Positions 1 through 5,078 of a DNA stretch of 5,078 bases are shown one piece after another; the stretch's first letter is position 1; every line of letters starts with the position of its first letter. The DNA comes from SURF-24 sp964537965 (GTDB lineage Bacteria > Bacteroidota > Ignavibacteria > Ignavibacteriales > SURF-24): positions 1-5,078 of the forward strand of contig CAZIDB010000293.1 of assembly GCA_964537965.1 (NCBI GenBank). Direction: 5' to 3'. Made by a program: the position numbers and the translations under genes. Under the pieces are notes generated by a model, which did not search any database, was not told where the DNA came from, and was given only the letters and a program-made list of their open reading frames with translations.

Positions 1-1212
1 TGAAACCGTTATATCATAATAAGTGCTTGGCGAAAGTACGTGGGTAAGCTTTCCATAAAAAAGATCATCATAAAGATGAGTATGAGGCGTTCCATAGGGA
101 TTGTATTTGAAATAATGATTATATACTCCCTGTGCAACGGTAGAGTTCATGGCGCCAATTCGGAATTTTAATGCGTCACTTATCTGCCATATAAGTTTAG
201 CAAAGAATAATCTAGAATCCCTGAATGCCATAGGAACAACTTCAACACTACCGGATTTATCTGTACCCTTCGAATCAATATAATCAGGATAAATGTAACC
301 ATTAATATATCCGTCGGAAGAATATACCCGCGCATTTCCAAAGAATGAAACATTTGATAACGGATATACAGGACCGCTTAACTGAACTTCATAGTTATAG
401 GAGTTTTGTTCGCCGGATTTCTTTCCAAGCTTATCTGTATAAGTAGTAGCCTGAACATTAAAATCTTTCACTACATTATCTAATGTATTCATCAATATTA
501 CGCCGGACATTGCCTCACCGTACTGCGGGCCGAATGTTCCCGTTAACGTTCTTATTGATTGCAGGGTATACTCGCCTACAACATCAAGATTAAAACCGCC
601 CCAAAGCTGATCTGTAACATTGATACCATCTAATAAATAAACAGTTTCGTTTGTTCTGCCACCGCGGAAATGCAACCCGTCGCTGGGTATTGTTGCAAAC
701 TGCCCAAACACAGGCTGAGAGTTAACAGGAGTTGTAGAAATATCTGCACTTATTCCTGCCTGCTTTGTAATAATATCTTTTACAGAACCTTTAACGGGAA
801 GAGCCTGGATGTCTTCAATTTCAAAACCCTGCATTTTGGAAGTTAAATCTTTTTGTACTGCCGGGCGCGTATACTGAATGACAACTTCCTGAAGCTGGAC
901 AGAAGATGATCTTAAGGTTGCATTAATTTTAGTGGTAAGTCCCGCATTAATACTTACCTTTTCAATTTTCTGGGAAGCATATCCAATAGCGCTTATTTTT
1001 AATTCGTATGTTCCAACCGGGATATTAATGATAAAGTAATTCCCGTTAACATCGGCTGAAGCTCCGAGGCTTGTTCCCTCAACAACAATATTAGCGCCTA
1101 TAATTGGGTCGGTGCTTTCGTCTGTAATTTTTCCCGATATTTTCCCCGTGGTCTGGGCAAATGAAACCAAAGGAAGAATCAGGAGAGTGAAGAATAATAT
1201 TCTCATTCTCAT
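1..1212 (-). CDS. TonB-dependent outer-membrane receptor, N-terminal 404 residues (partial, runs off left edge)
   Basis: The frame is open from ATG at 1212 to the window edge. Residues 1-19 form a signal peptide (MRMR, hydrophobic LFFTLLILPLV, cleavage after SFA). Residues about 23-101 match a carboxypeptidase-regulatory-like beta-sandwich: GKISGKITDE, then PIIGANIVVEGT, DVNGNYFI, IPVGTYEL and a closing SAIGY. Residues about 105-245 are the plug: LQEVVIQ, LPVKGSVKDIITKQAGI, HFRGGRTNETVYLLDGI, then FGPQYGEAMSGVI. The rest is the start of the beta-barrel; most of the barrel lies outside. The family sits in the outer membrane and imports ligands using TonB energy. The typical SusC signature is absent and no SusD partner is visible, so I do not call it SusC. 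The start is set by GAGGT at 1225-1221, 8 nt before ATG 1212; the second ATG at 1206 is too far from it. It lies 69 bp downstream of the secreted binding-protein gene on the same strand, with a terminator between. The substrate is unknown. Confidence 0.93.
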   Translation of the reverse strand, partial: MRMRILFFTLLILPLVSFAQTTGKISGKITDESTDPIIGANIVVEGTSLGASADVNGNYFIINIPVGTYELKISAIGYASQKIEKVSINAGLTTKINATLRSSSVQLQEVVIQYTRPAVQKDLTSKMQGFEIEDIQALPVKGSVKDIITKQAGISADISTTPVNSQPVFGQFATIPSDGLHFRGGRTNETVYLLDGINVTDQLWGGFNLDVVGEYTLQSIRTLTGTFGPQYGEAMSGVILMNTLDNVVKDFNVQATTYTDKLGKKSGEQNSYNYEVQLSGPVYPLSNVSFFGNARVYSSDGYINGYIYPDYIDSKGTDKSGSVEVVPMAFRDSRLFFAKLIWQISDALKFRIGAMNSTVAQGVYNHYFKYNPYGTPHTHLYDDLFYGKLTHVLSPSTYYDITVS

Positions 1213-1240
1213 CACAGCCTACCTCGTTATGTTTTGGATT

Positions 1241-1267
1241 AAAAAGGGAGAGCATATATTCTCTCCC
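1241..1267 (-). terminator. Intrinsic terminator or attenuator between the two minus-strand genes
   Basis: Read on the minus strand, GGGAGAG (1267-1261), an 8-nt loop, CTCTCCC (1252-1246) and TTTTT (1245-1241) form a perfect 7-bp GC-rich stem followed directly by a T-run. It begins 14 bp after the stop of the secreted-protein gene and ends 28 bp before the receptor start codon. That leaves little room for a separate promoter, so the receptor is probably expressed by partial read-through and at a lower level than the upstream gene (inference). On the plus strand the T-run is not adjacent to the stem, so the minus direction is favoured. Confidence 0.75.
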
Positions 1268-1281
1268 ATAAATAGTTTTTA

Positions 1282-3006
1282 TTATTTAAGCAAAAGCATT
1301 TTGCGGACTTGCTTAAAGTTATCAGTTTCTAAACTGTAAAAATAAATTCCGCTTGTAAGGCTGGAAGCATCAAATGAAACAGAATAATTTCCGACAGGTT
1401 TTGTTTCATTCATTAATGTTGAAATTTCCTGGCCAATAAGATTATATACTTTTACTTTAACCAACCCTTCCTGCGGAAGCGAAAAAGATATTTTTGTTGA
1501 AGGATTGAAAGGATTAGGATAGTTCTGTTTCAACAAATATTTTTCCGGTACCGTATTGCTTTCATCTGCTATACCTGTTGATGTACCAACTTTAACTTTA
1601 TAACCCGCAATACCGGGCATAGAAGCATAATCAGCACGCCATGGACCAAAATTCTCACCCGCATAAATCATTATAGCAATACTATCAGGCACTACAAAGT
1701 TAGACATGTAGCGGGGATTAAAAAGTAAAGCTTTCGGAACAGCGCATTCAACCTCATTATTACCTGCATTCCAGACTGCCCATACACCGCGTAACGTATC
1801 TGCAATTTCATAATCCCAGCCGTTACCCGTCTGTTTGTGTTCCCAAAGCGCCTGTTGATAACCGGTCATTTGTTCGGTTAAAGTATCTGCAGGATAAACC
1901 TGAACGAAGTAGTCATATCCGTTGCCCCACCATCCCCATGTTAATCCGGTTGTATCACCTGCACCGGGATCAACAGAAATGTAAGCGGCAATGGCAGCCC
2001 CGCCATGATATGAAGTATCGTTAGCTATGTTCATTACGTTTGCGGCTGAGTTCATTTTAACTCTGAGGTAAACAAAATCATCATCTGTTGTTGCATATAC
2101 ATCTTCAATATCAAGATCGGTAAAATAACTTGGGTCAGTACTGCCTCTAACCGGGTCTGTATCATCTCCCTCTGCAAATGTTTTTTCTTCTGCATTCGGT
2201 AAAACATCAATCTGTGTAGAAGCTTCCCAATCGAAGAACACGCCATCAACAGCAATAGGACCGGGCTTTTTAACAGCTAACTTATAACCTGCAATTGACG
2301 GCATAGAAGCATAGTCTGCACGCCATGGACCAAAATTTTCTCCTGCATAAATCATTATAGAAACTGAATCCGGGTATTCAAAACCCGGTAAGTAGCGCGG
2401 ATTAAATAATAGCTTCTTTGGGATTGAGAACTCCACGTCATTACTGGAAGCATTCCATGCAACTGTTGAACCAATAGTTTCGCTTGCATGTTCATAATCC
2501 CAGCCATTACCGGTTTGCTTATGCTCCCAAAGAAACTGCTGGTAACGCGTGGTTGATTCAGCTAATGAATCGGACGGATAAACCTGCACAAAAAAGTCGT
2601 AGCCGTTGCCCCACCATCCCCAGGTTAAACCTGTGGTATCGCCTGCACCCGGGTCAACTGAAATATAAGCCGCAATTGCAGCGCCGCCATGATAAGATGT
2701 ATCACTAGCTATGTTCATAACATTCGCAACCGAGTTCATTTTAACCCGAACATAAATAAAATCTGCATCATCTGTTGCATATACATCTTCTATATCAAGA
2801 TCGGCCATGTAGGAAGGGTCTGTTCCGCCTCTTGCAGGACTCATTTCGTCGCCTTCTGCAAAGGTCAGTTCTGCATTAGGAGCAACATCCAACTGCATCC
2901 CCGTAGTCCAGTCAAAGAAAACACCATCAATTCTCACCTGGGCATTAATATTCTGTATGGTAAAAATAAACAGTATGAAAGCAAGGAAAAGTAAATATTT
3001 CTTCAT
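1282..3006 (-). CDS. Secreted protein with two tandem CBM9/DOMON-like domains and a T9SS type A sorting domain
   Basis: This is a 574-residue protein. Residues 1-22 are a signal peptide (MKKYLLFLAFILFIFTIQNINA, cleaved before Q23). Domain copies occupy residues 24-250 and 251-478. Each opens with an IDGVFFDW or VDGVFFDW motif, followed by DLDIEDVYAT, (I/V)Y(V/L)RVKMNS, an aromatic-rich WGWWGNGYD segment and ENFGPWRADYASMP. The opening IDG..DW and the acidic D..(F)(I/V)Y strand resemble carbohydrate-binding family 9/DOMON-like beta-sandwiches. Residues about 487-574 are a T9SS type A sorting domain: PEKYLLKQNYPNPFNPST, VYNLIGQEI, SGIYFYSLE and a basic KMLLLK end. The protein should cross the inner membrane by Sec and the outer membrane by T9SS, ending surface-attached or released. 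No catalytic domain is visible, so a binding role is likely; ligand unknown. The ATG at 3006 is chosen because AGGAG lies 6 nt upstream and the signal peptide then starts correctly. An upstream in-frame TTG at 3066 would add 20 residues that spoil the signal peptide. Confidence 0.9.
   Translation of the reverse strand: MKKYLLFLAFILFIFTIQNINAQVRIDGVFFDWTTGMQLDVAPNAELTFAEGDEMSPARGGTDPSYMADLDIEDVYATDDADFIYVRVKMNSVANVMNIASDTSYHGGAAIAAYISVDPGAGDTTGLTWGWWGNGYDFFVQVYPSDSLAESTTRYQQFLWEHKQTGNGWDYEHASETIGSTVAWNASSNDVEFSIPKKLLFNPRYLPGFEYPDSVSIMIYAGENFGPWRADYASMPSIAGYKLAVKKPGPIAVDGVFFDWEASTQIDVLPNAEEKTFAEGDDTDPVRGSTDPSYFTDLDIEDVYATTDDDFVYLRVKMNSAANVMNIANDTSYHGGAAIAAYISVDPGAGDTTGLTWGWWGNGYDYFVQVYPADTLTEQMTGYQQALWEHKQTGNGWDYEIADTLRGVWAVWNAGNNEVECAVPKALLFNPRYMSNFVVPDSIAIMIYAGENFGPWRADYASMPGIAGYKVKVGTSTGIADESNTVPEKYLLKQNYPNPFNPSTKISFSLPQEGLVKVKVYNLIGQEISTLMNETKPVGNYSVSFDASSLTSGIYFYSLETDNFKQVRKMLLLK
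1573..2937 (-). repeat. In-frame tandem domain duplication inside the secreted protein (two units of 681 and 684 bp)
   Basis: Unit 1 is 2937-2257 and unit 2 is 2256-1573. Corresponding positions are 684 bp apart over most of the unit, for example the start of the conserved GTTGCCCCACC block at 2605 and 1921. One codon is inserted near the start of unit 2 (NAEEKTF against NAELTF). By hand alignment the two domains share roughly 73% of residues, including an identical stretch of 36 residues in the middle. The ends and the segment around residues 146-167 of each unit are the most divergent. This is a protein domain repeat, not a mobile element. Confidence 0.93.
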
Positions 3007-3012
3007 TCTTGT

Positions 3013-3017
3013 CTCCT
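3013..3017 (-). promoter_or_regulatory. Shine-Dalgarno AGGAG that fixes the start of the secreted-protein gene
   Basis: Minus-strand AGGAG (3017-3013), part of AAGAGGAG, lies 6 nt before ATG 3006. It supports ATG 3006 over the longer in-frame TTG start at 3066. Confidence 0.8.
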
Positions 3018-3022
3018 CTTGG

Positions 3023-3040
3023 ATTTTATTACAATAAAAT
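3023..3040. promoter_or_regulatory. Perfect 8-bp AT inverted repeat just upstream of the secreted-protein gene
   Basis: ATTTTATT (3023-3030), a 2-bp spacer AC, and AATAAAAT (3033-3040) form a perfect dyad 16 bp upstream of the start codon at 3006, directly before its Shine-Dalgarno. The 2-nt spacer is too tight for a full RNA hairpin, so a protein-binding operator is the more natural reading. In AT-rich DNA such a dyad can also arise by chance, so its role is uncertain. Confidence 0.3.
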
Positions 3041-3227
3041 TTCTCAAATATTTTTTTTATTGTCAAGGAATATTTTAAAATTTTAAATAATTATTTTGCG
3101 CCAAGGGATACTTTATAAAAAAATTGGGTGAACCCGTTCCCGGATTTTCCGAATGATACCTTCCGGGATAAAAAATTTCCCGCGCTTTGGAATAGTTGTT
3201 GCGTTGATAGACCATTCTTTTCTGCTG

Positions 3228-3258
3228 TTTGTTTTTAAATATTATTTTTTTAAATTTC
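3228..3258 (+). promoter_or_regulatory. Possible Bacteroidota-type promoter, plus strand
   Basis: TTTG (3228-3231), a 19-nt spacer, and TAAATTTC (3251-3258) resemble the Bacteroidota -33 TTTG and -7 TAnnTTTG elements, with the final G replaced by C. It points toward the inverted repeat and doubtful ORF beginning near 3271-3283. T-rich DNA makes chance matches common, so this is weak. Confidence 0.2.
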
Positions 3259-3270
3259 AGCAGGTTTAAA

Positions 3271-3309
3271 TAGGAGAGAAATTTGCAGCAGCTTTATATT
3301 TCTCTTTTA
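3271..3309 (+). promoter_or_regulatory. 12-bp inverted repeat enclosing a Shine-Dalgarno-like sequence
   Basis: TAGGAGAGAAAT (3271-3282) can pair with ATTTCTCTTTTA (3298-3309), with two G-U pairs, closing a 15-nt loop. The left arm contains AGGAG, 6 nt before a TTG at 3283 that begins an 85-codon open frame. As RNA the hairpin would hide that AGGAG. It is either a translational control hairpin of a small ORF or a structural element of unknown role; the arms are visible, the function is inferred. Confidence 0.35.
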
Positions 3310-3754
3310 TCATACCGTTGTAAACTACTGTTTAACTTTATCTATTCTTTAGCTCCCCCTTTTAATATTCGTTCTGTAATCTTTTTAATCTGGTTTTTAC
3401 CTGTTACACTTTTAACACTGGTAACTTTGAATAGAGAAAGAAAGAAATTTTCCGATAGACTAATTAATGGAACCGGCTTCAGGAAAAAAATATACGCGCT
3501 TAACTACGCCTGTATTTGTGCACCGGCAATTCGCTGTTAGAATACGGCATGCAATTTATAAATTTAATAATGGGCATACCGGTAATTATAAATGAAGAAT
3601 GACTTGAGATAGTTTTTACTTAATTATTTGTTCTTTTAAAATTAAGATATTAATAATGATTCAGTCCTGGCAGGAATAAATTAATTCATCATGGATTCAG
3701 TTATTGGCTAAGATTGTTTTGGCATTGTTAATAAAGGATTATTACCCGGCACAG

Positions 3755-3784
3755 CTAACCCGGTTTAATGCATTAACCGGTTAG
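3755..3784. promoter_or_regulatory. Near-perfect palindrome (12-bp stem, TGCA centre)
   Basis: The left arm at 3755-3768 (CTAACCCGGTTTAA) and right arm at 3773-3784 (TTAACCGGTTAG) pair over 12 bp with two single-base bulges (an extra C and an extra T on the left) around a TGCA centre. There is no T-run on either side, which argues against an intrinsic terminator. It could be an operator, a transcribed hairpin, or a remnant of a mobile element end. It lies about 290 bp upstream of the helical-protein gene. Confidence 0.45.
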
Positions 3785-4039
3785 TATATGACAATGGAAA
3801 GTCCGGAGACGTCATTACCCACGCAGTGTGCGGCAAAGAGTACTGCTTGTGCGGTATATGGTATTAATAATGCGTCAGTAATGGATTTGTATATGGCAAA
3901 ACCAACTTATAAGATGTCATTAGTCATTGAAAGGGTGACAGAGTTAAATCACTATGTGGCAAAGAACGATAAAACTTATAAAACGTTCGTTTTTCAATCT
4001 ATTACAGGTTTGTGGTTATTCTTCCTGTATTTTTCCGGT

Positions 4040-4055
4040 TTAACTAATTAACTAA
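4040..4055 (+). repeat. TTAACTAA tandem pair upstream of the helical-protein gene
   Basis: Two exact adjacent copies of TTAACTAA (4040-4047 and 4048-4055) are followed by a partial third motif CTTAACA. The pair lies 22 bp before the start codon at 4078, between the TATTTTTC sequence at 4028-4035 and the Shine-Dalgarno. It is probably in the 5' untranslated leader or at the promoter edge; function unknown. Confidence 0.4.
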
Positions 4056-4067
4056 CTTAACAATATT

Positions 4068-4072
4068 GGAGG
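4068..4072 (+). promoter_or_regulatory. Shine-Dalgarno GGAGG that fixes the start of the helical-protein gene
   Basis: GGAGG lies 5 nt before ATG 4078. An in-frame TTG at 4066 overlaps this site and would put the ribosome-binding sequence inside the coding region, so ATG 4078 is the start. Confidence 0.85.
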
Positions 4073-4077
4073 CTCAA

Positions 4078-4785
4078 ATGAACAAGACCGATGAGGAAAA
4101 GCTCGAAATGTTCGACGATGTTGTTGATGTTCTTGATACCGAAAAGGATATCTATACCGGTGTTACTTCCATCACTGCTCAAAGGGATAACCTGAAGGCT
4201 ATCTCTGTTGAAATTAAAAAGAATGAAGCTACACTTAAGAATAGCACTATCGGTAAAACTGAATCGAAATATGTTTCGGAGGATGAACTTATTCACGATG
4301 CTGTTGTTGTGGCGGGTGGAATTTATGCATATGCGGCAACGGCAGGCTTAACGGATTTGCAGGCGCTTTCCGATCTTTCTATCCGCGACTTTAAAAGAAT
4401 GCGTGATACTGATGTGCCCGTTAAAGCCACAAGTATTCTTGAGAAAGCCGAGGAGCTTGGCGAGGCGCTTCTGCCCTATGGAATTACGGCAGCTTTAATA
4501 ACCGAACTGCGAGATGATATCAGTATTTATAATGAAAAGGTATCTGACCAGGGCGCAGGTTTTGTAAACAAATCAACTGCACGGGCAACCATAACTGCAT
4601 TATTCAAACGCGGAGATATTGCAGTTAATATTCTGGATAAGATTATGAAGCAGTACCAGAAATCCCATACCGAGTTTTATACAAAGTACAAAACTGCACG
4701 GAACATCTGGAACAAAGCTACAAAGCATACCGAAGTTAAAACCGAAACAACTGTAACTACGCCGGCGGATCAACCAACACCATAG
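4078..4785 (+). CDS. Helical protein of unknown function with GGIYAYA motif (235 aa)
   Basis: The sequence gives no enzyme motif, signal peptide or membrane segment, so the protein is probably cytoplasmic. It appears almost wholly alpha-helical. Likely helices cover residues about 4-26, 29-55, 68-89 (HDAVVVAGGIYAYAATAG), 93-110 (LSIRDFKRMRD), 114-132, 137-155, 166-178 and 180-212, the last containing EFYTKYKTARNIW. Residues 215-235 are a Thr/Pro-rich, probably disordered tail. The layout suggests a helical bundle. From memory, uncharacterised proteins with a similar [AG]G.IYAYA segment and about this length occur in Bacteroidota and Ignavibacteria, but I cannot confirm this here and know no function. 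A strong GGAGG precedes the ATG. A TTTG (4009-4012) and TATTTTTC (4028-4035) pair could be its promoter, although the 15-nt spacer is short. A hairpin follows the stop within 10 bp. It appears to be transcribed alone. Coding quality and the ribosome-binding site make the gene itself secure. Confidence 0.85.
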   Translation: MNKTDEEKLEMFDDVVDVLDTEKDIYTGVTSITAQRDNLKAISVEIKKNEATLKNSTIGKTESKYVSEDELIHDAVVVAGGIYAYAATAGLTDLQALSDLSIRDFKRMRDTDVPVKATSILEKAEELGEALLPYGITAALITELRDDISIYNEKVSDQGAGFVNKSTARATITALFKRGDIAVNILDKIMKQYQKSHTEFYTKYKTARNIWNKATKHTEVKTETTVTTPADQPTP

Positions 4786-4791
4786 TTTTAA

Positions 4792-4821
4792 TCCTCCGCA
4801 TGCAGCATTGTGTGCGGAGGA
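4792..4821 (+). terminator. GC-rich hairpin directly after the helical-protein gene
   Basis: TCCTCCGCA (4792-4800) and TGCGGAGGA (4813-4821) form a perfect 9-bp stem around a 12-nt loop, starting 7 bp after the stop codon. No T-run follows on the plus strand (AGCTTCATG) and none on the minus strand (TTAAAAC), so it is not a classical intrinsic terminator. It may protect the 3' end of the mRNA or mark a factor-dependent end. The right arm contains GGAGG, the same core as the gene's own ribosome-binding site, but no open frame follows it. Confidence 0.45.
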
Positions 4822-4873
4822 AGCTTCATGCCGCATCATACGGAAAGAAAGAAGGGAGCGCGTGTAAACGGAT

Positions 4874-5078
4874 GGATGAAGGTTGATGGATGATGTAAGA
4901 TGTGAAATGTGAAATGGATAAAGAAGATTGAAAGAACTACTTTGGAATAGTGGAATTATGAATTGTTGAATGGATGAAAGTTGATGGATAATGTAAGATG
5001 TGAAATGTAAAATGGATAAAGAAGATTGAAAGAACTACTTAGAATAGTGGAATTTTGAATGGATGAAAGTTGATGGAT
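4874..5078. repeat. Tandem repeat, 89-98 bp units, at least 2.2 copies, continuing past the right edge
   Basis: Copies begin with GGATGAA at 4874, 4972 and 5061. Copy 1 is 98 bp, copy 2 is 89 bp, and copy 3 is cut by the window after 18 bp. Copies 1 and 2 are nearly identical over about 83 bp and differ by a few substitutions, one single-base indel (ACTTTGG against ACTTAG) and 8 extra bases near the end of copy 1. Within a unit, GGATGA, GATGTGAAATG and GAATTTTGAAT-like words recur. The plus strand contains almost no C, with two C per full unit in AACTAC. Stops in the plus frames and low complexity make coding unlikely. It is a satellite-like intergenic repeat of unknown role. Confidence 0.85.

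Larger units (their letters stand above)
3007..4077. other. Long AT-rich divergent intergenic region without a convincing gene
   Basis: These 1071 bp separate the minus-strand secreted-protein gene from the plus-strand helical-protein gene. No frame encodes a recognisable family. Two small plus-strand ORFs exist. The one at 3283-3540 (85 codons, TTG start) has one hydrophobic segment at residues 31-49. The one at 3788-4051 (87 codons) has no Shine-Dalgarno and ends 26 bp before the next gene. Neither is accepted as a gene. The region contains dyads at 3023-3040, 3138-3168 (7-bp arms TCCCGGA/TCCGGGA), 3271-3309 and 3755-3784. It also has a TTAACTAA tandem pair at 4040-4055. Promoters for both flanking genes must lie here, but I cannot place either firmly. 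The size and the number of dyads leave room for a small RNA or a decayed gene. Confidence 0.7.

Noticed and set aside
1112..1339. 75-codon plus-strand open frame
   Set aside because: It lies opposite the start of the TonB receptor gene, the terminator and the end of the secreted-protein gene. It has no ribosome-binding site or recognisable family.
2052..2255. 67-codon minus-strand frame inside the secreted-protein gene
   Set aside because: Alternative frame of the domain repeat with low-complexity content; the real frame is unambiguous.
2484..2994. Plus-strand open frames at 2484-2708 and 2689-2994
   Set aside because: Both are antisense to the repeat-domain gene and encode no plausible protein.
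3004..3066. Longer start (TTG at 3066) for the secreted protein
   Set aside because: It adds 20 lysine/isoleucine-rich residues ahead of a clear signal peptide. AGGAG is positioned for ATG 3006.
3061..3066. Minus-strand TTGACA as a -35 element for the secreted-protein gene
   Set aside because: No -10-like hexamer occurs 16-18 bp downstream (AGAAAT, GAAATT, AAATTT), and this phylum commonly uses other promoter elements.
3138..3168. Inverted repeat TCCCGGA/TCCGGGA with a 17-nt loop as a terminator
   Set aside because: The loop is long and neither strand has a T-run after the stem; kept only as an unexplained dyad in the intergenic region.
4057..4296. 79-codon minus-strand frame opposite the orphan gene start
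   Set aside because: Antisense shadow; the plus frame has the strong GGAGG and a full-length coherent protein.
4600..4839. 79-codon minus-strand frame across the orphan gene end and its hairpin
   Set aside because: Antisense shadow that crosses the 3' hairpin; no ribosome-binding site seen.
4874..5078. CRISPR array
   Set aside because: Successive units are nearly identical along their whole length. There is no alternation of short conserved repeats with unique spacers.

Overview
The window looks like a piece of a chromosome from the FCB group of bacteria, most likely Ignavibacteriota (Ignavibacteria) or a relative. Three things point there. One secreted protein ends in a type IX secretion (T9SS) sorting domain of the NYPNPFNPST kind. 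It sits next to a TonB-dependent receptor with a carboxypeptidase-regulatory-like N-terminal extension. Base composition is AT-rich. All three supported genes have recognisable Shine-Dalgarno sequences, which fits Ignavibacteria better than classical Bacteroidia; that placement is inference.

Region 1 (1-3006, minus strand) is a two-gene cluster read right to left. First comes a 574-residue secreted protein (3006 to 1282) made of a signal peptide, two tandem copies of a roughly 227-residue CBM9/DOMON-like domain, and a T9SS type A sorting domain. After 69 bp, which hold a good intrinsic terminator, the N-terminal 404 residues of a TonB-dependent outer-membrane receptor begin (1212) and run off the left edge. 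A surface-displayed binding protein plus an outer-membrane transporter suggests capture and import of an extracellular ligand, possibly a glycan. The substrate cannot be read from the sequence.

Region 2 (3007-4077) is about 1.07 kb of AT-rich DNA between divergent genes with no convincing coding sequence. It holds several dyads: a perfect 8-bp inverted repeat just upstream of the secreted-protein gene, a 12-bp inverted repeat at 3271-3309 that would bury a Shine-Dalgarno-like sequence, and a near-perfect 12-bp palindrome at 3755-3784. It also holds two doubtful small ORFs (3283-3540 and 3788-4051) and an 8-bp tandem duplication shortly before the next gene.

Region 3 (4078-5078, plus strand) has one gene for a 235-residue, apparently cytoplasmic, mostly helical protein of unknown function. 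It has a GGIYAYA motif and a Thr/Pro-rich tail. Immediately after the stop is a 9-bp GC-rich hairpin without a T-tract. From about 4874 to the right edge there is a tandem repeat of 89-98 bp units, almost free of C on the plus strand and still in progress at the window end.

I found no tRNA, rRNA, CRISPR array, transposase or insertion sequence. The least explained part is region 3 with its long upstream region: an orphan helical protein between a structured non-coding stretch and a satellite-like repeat.
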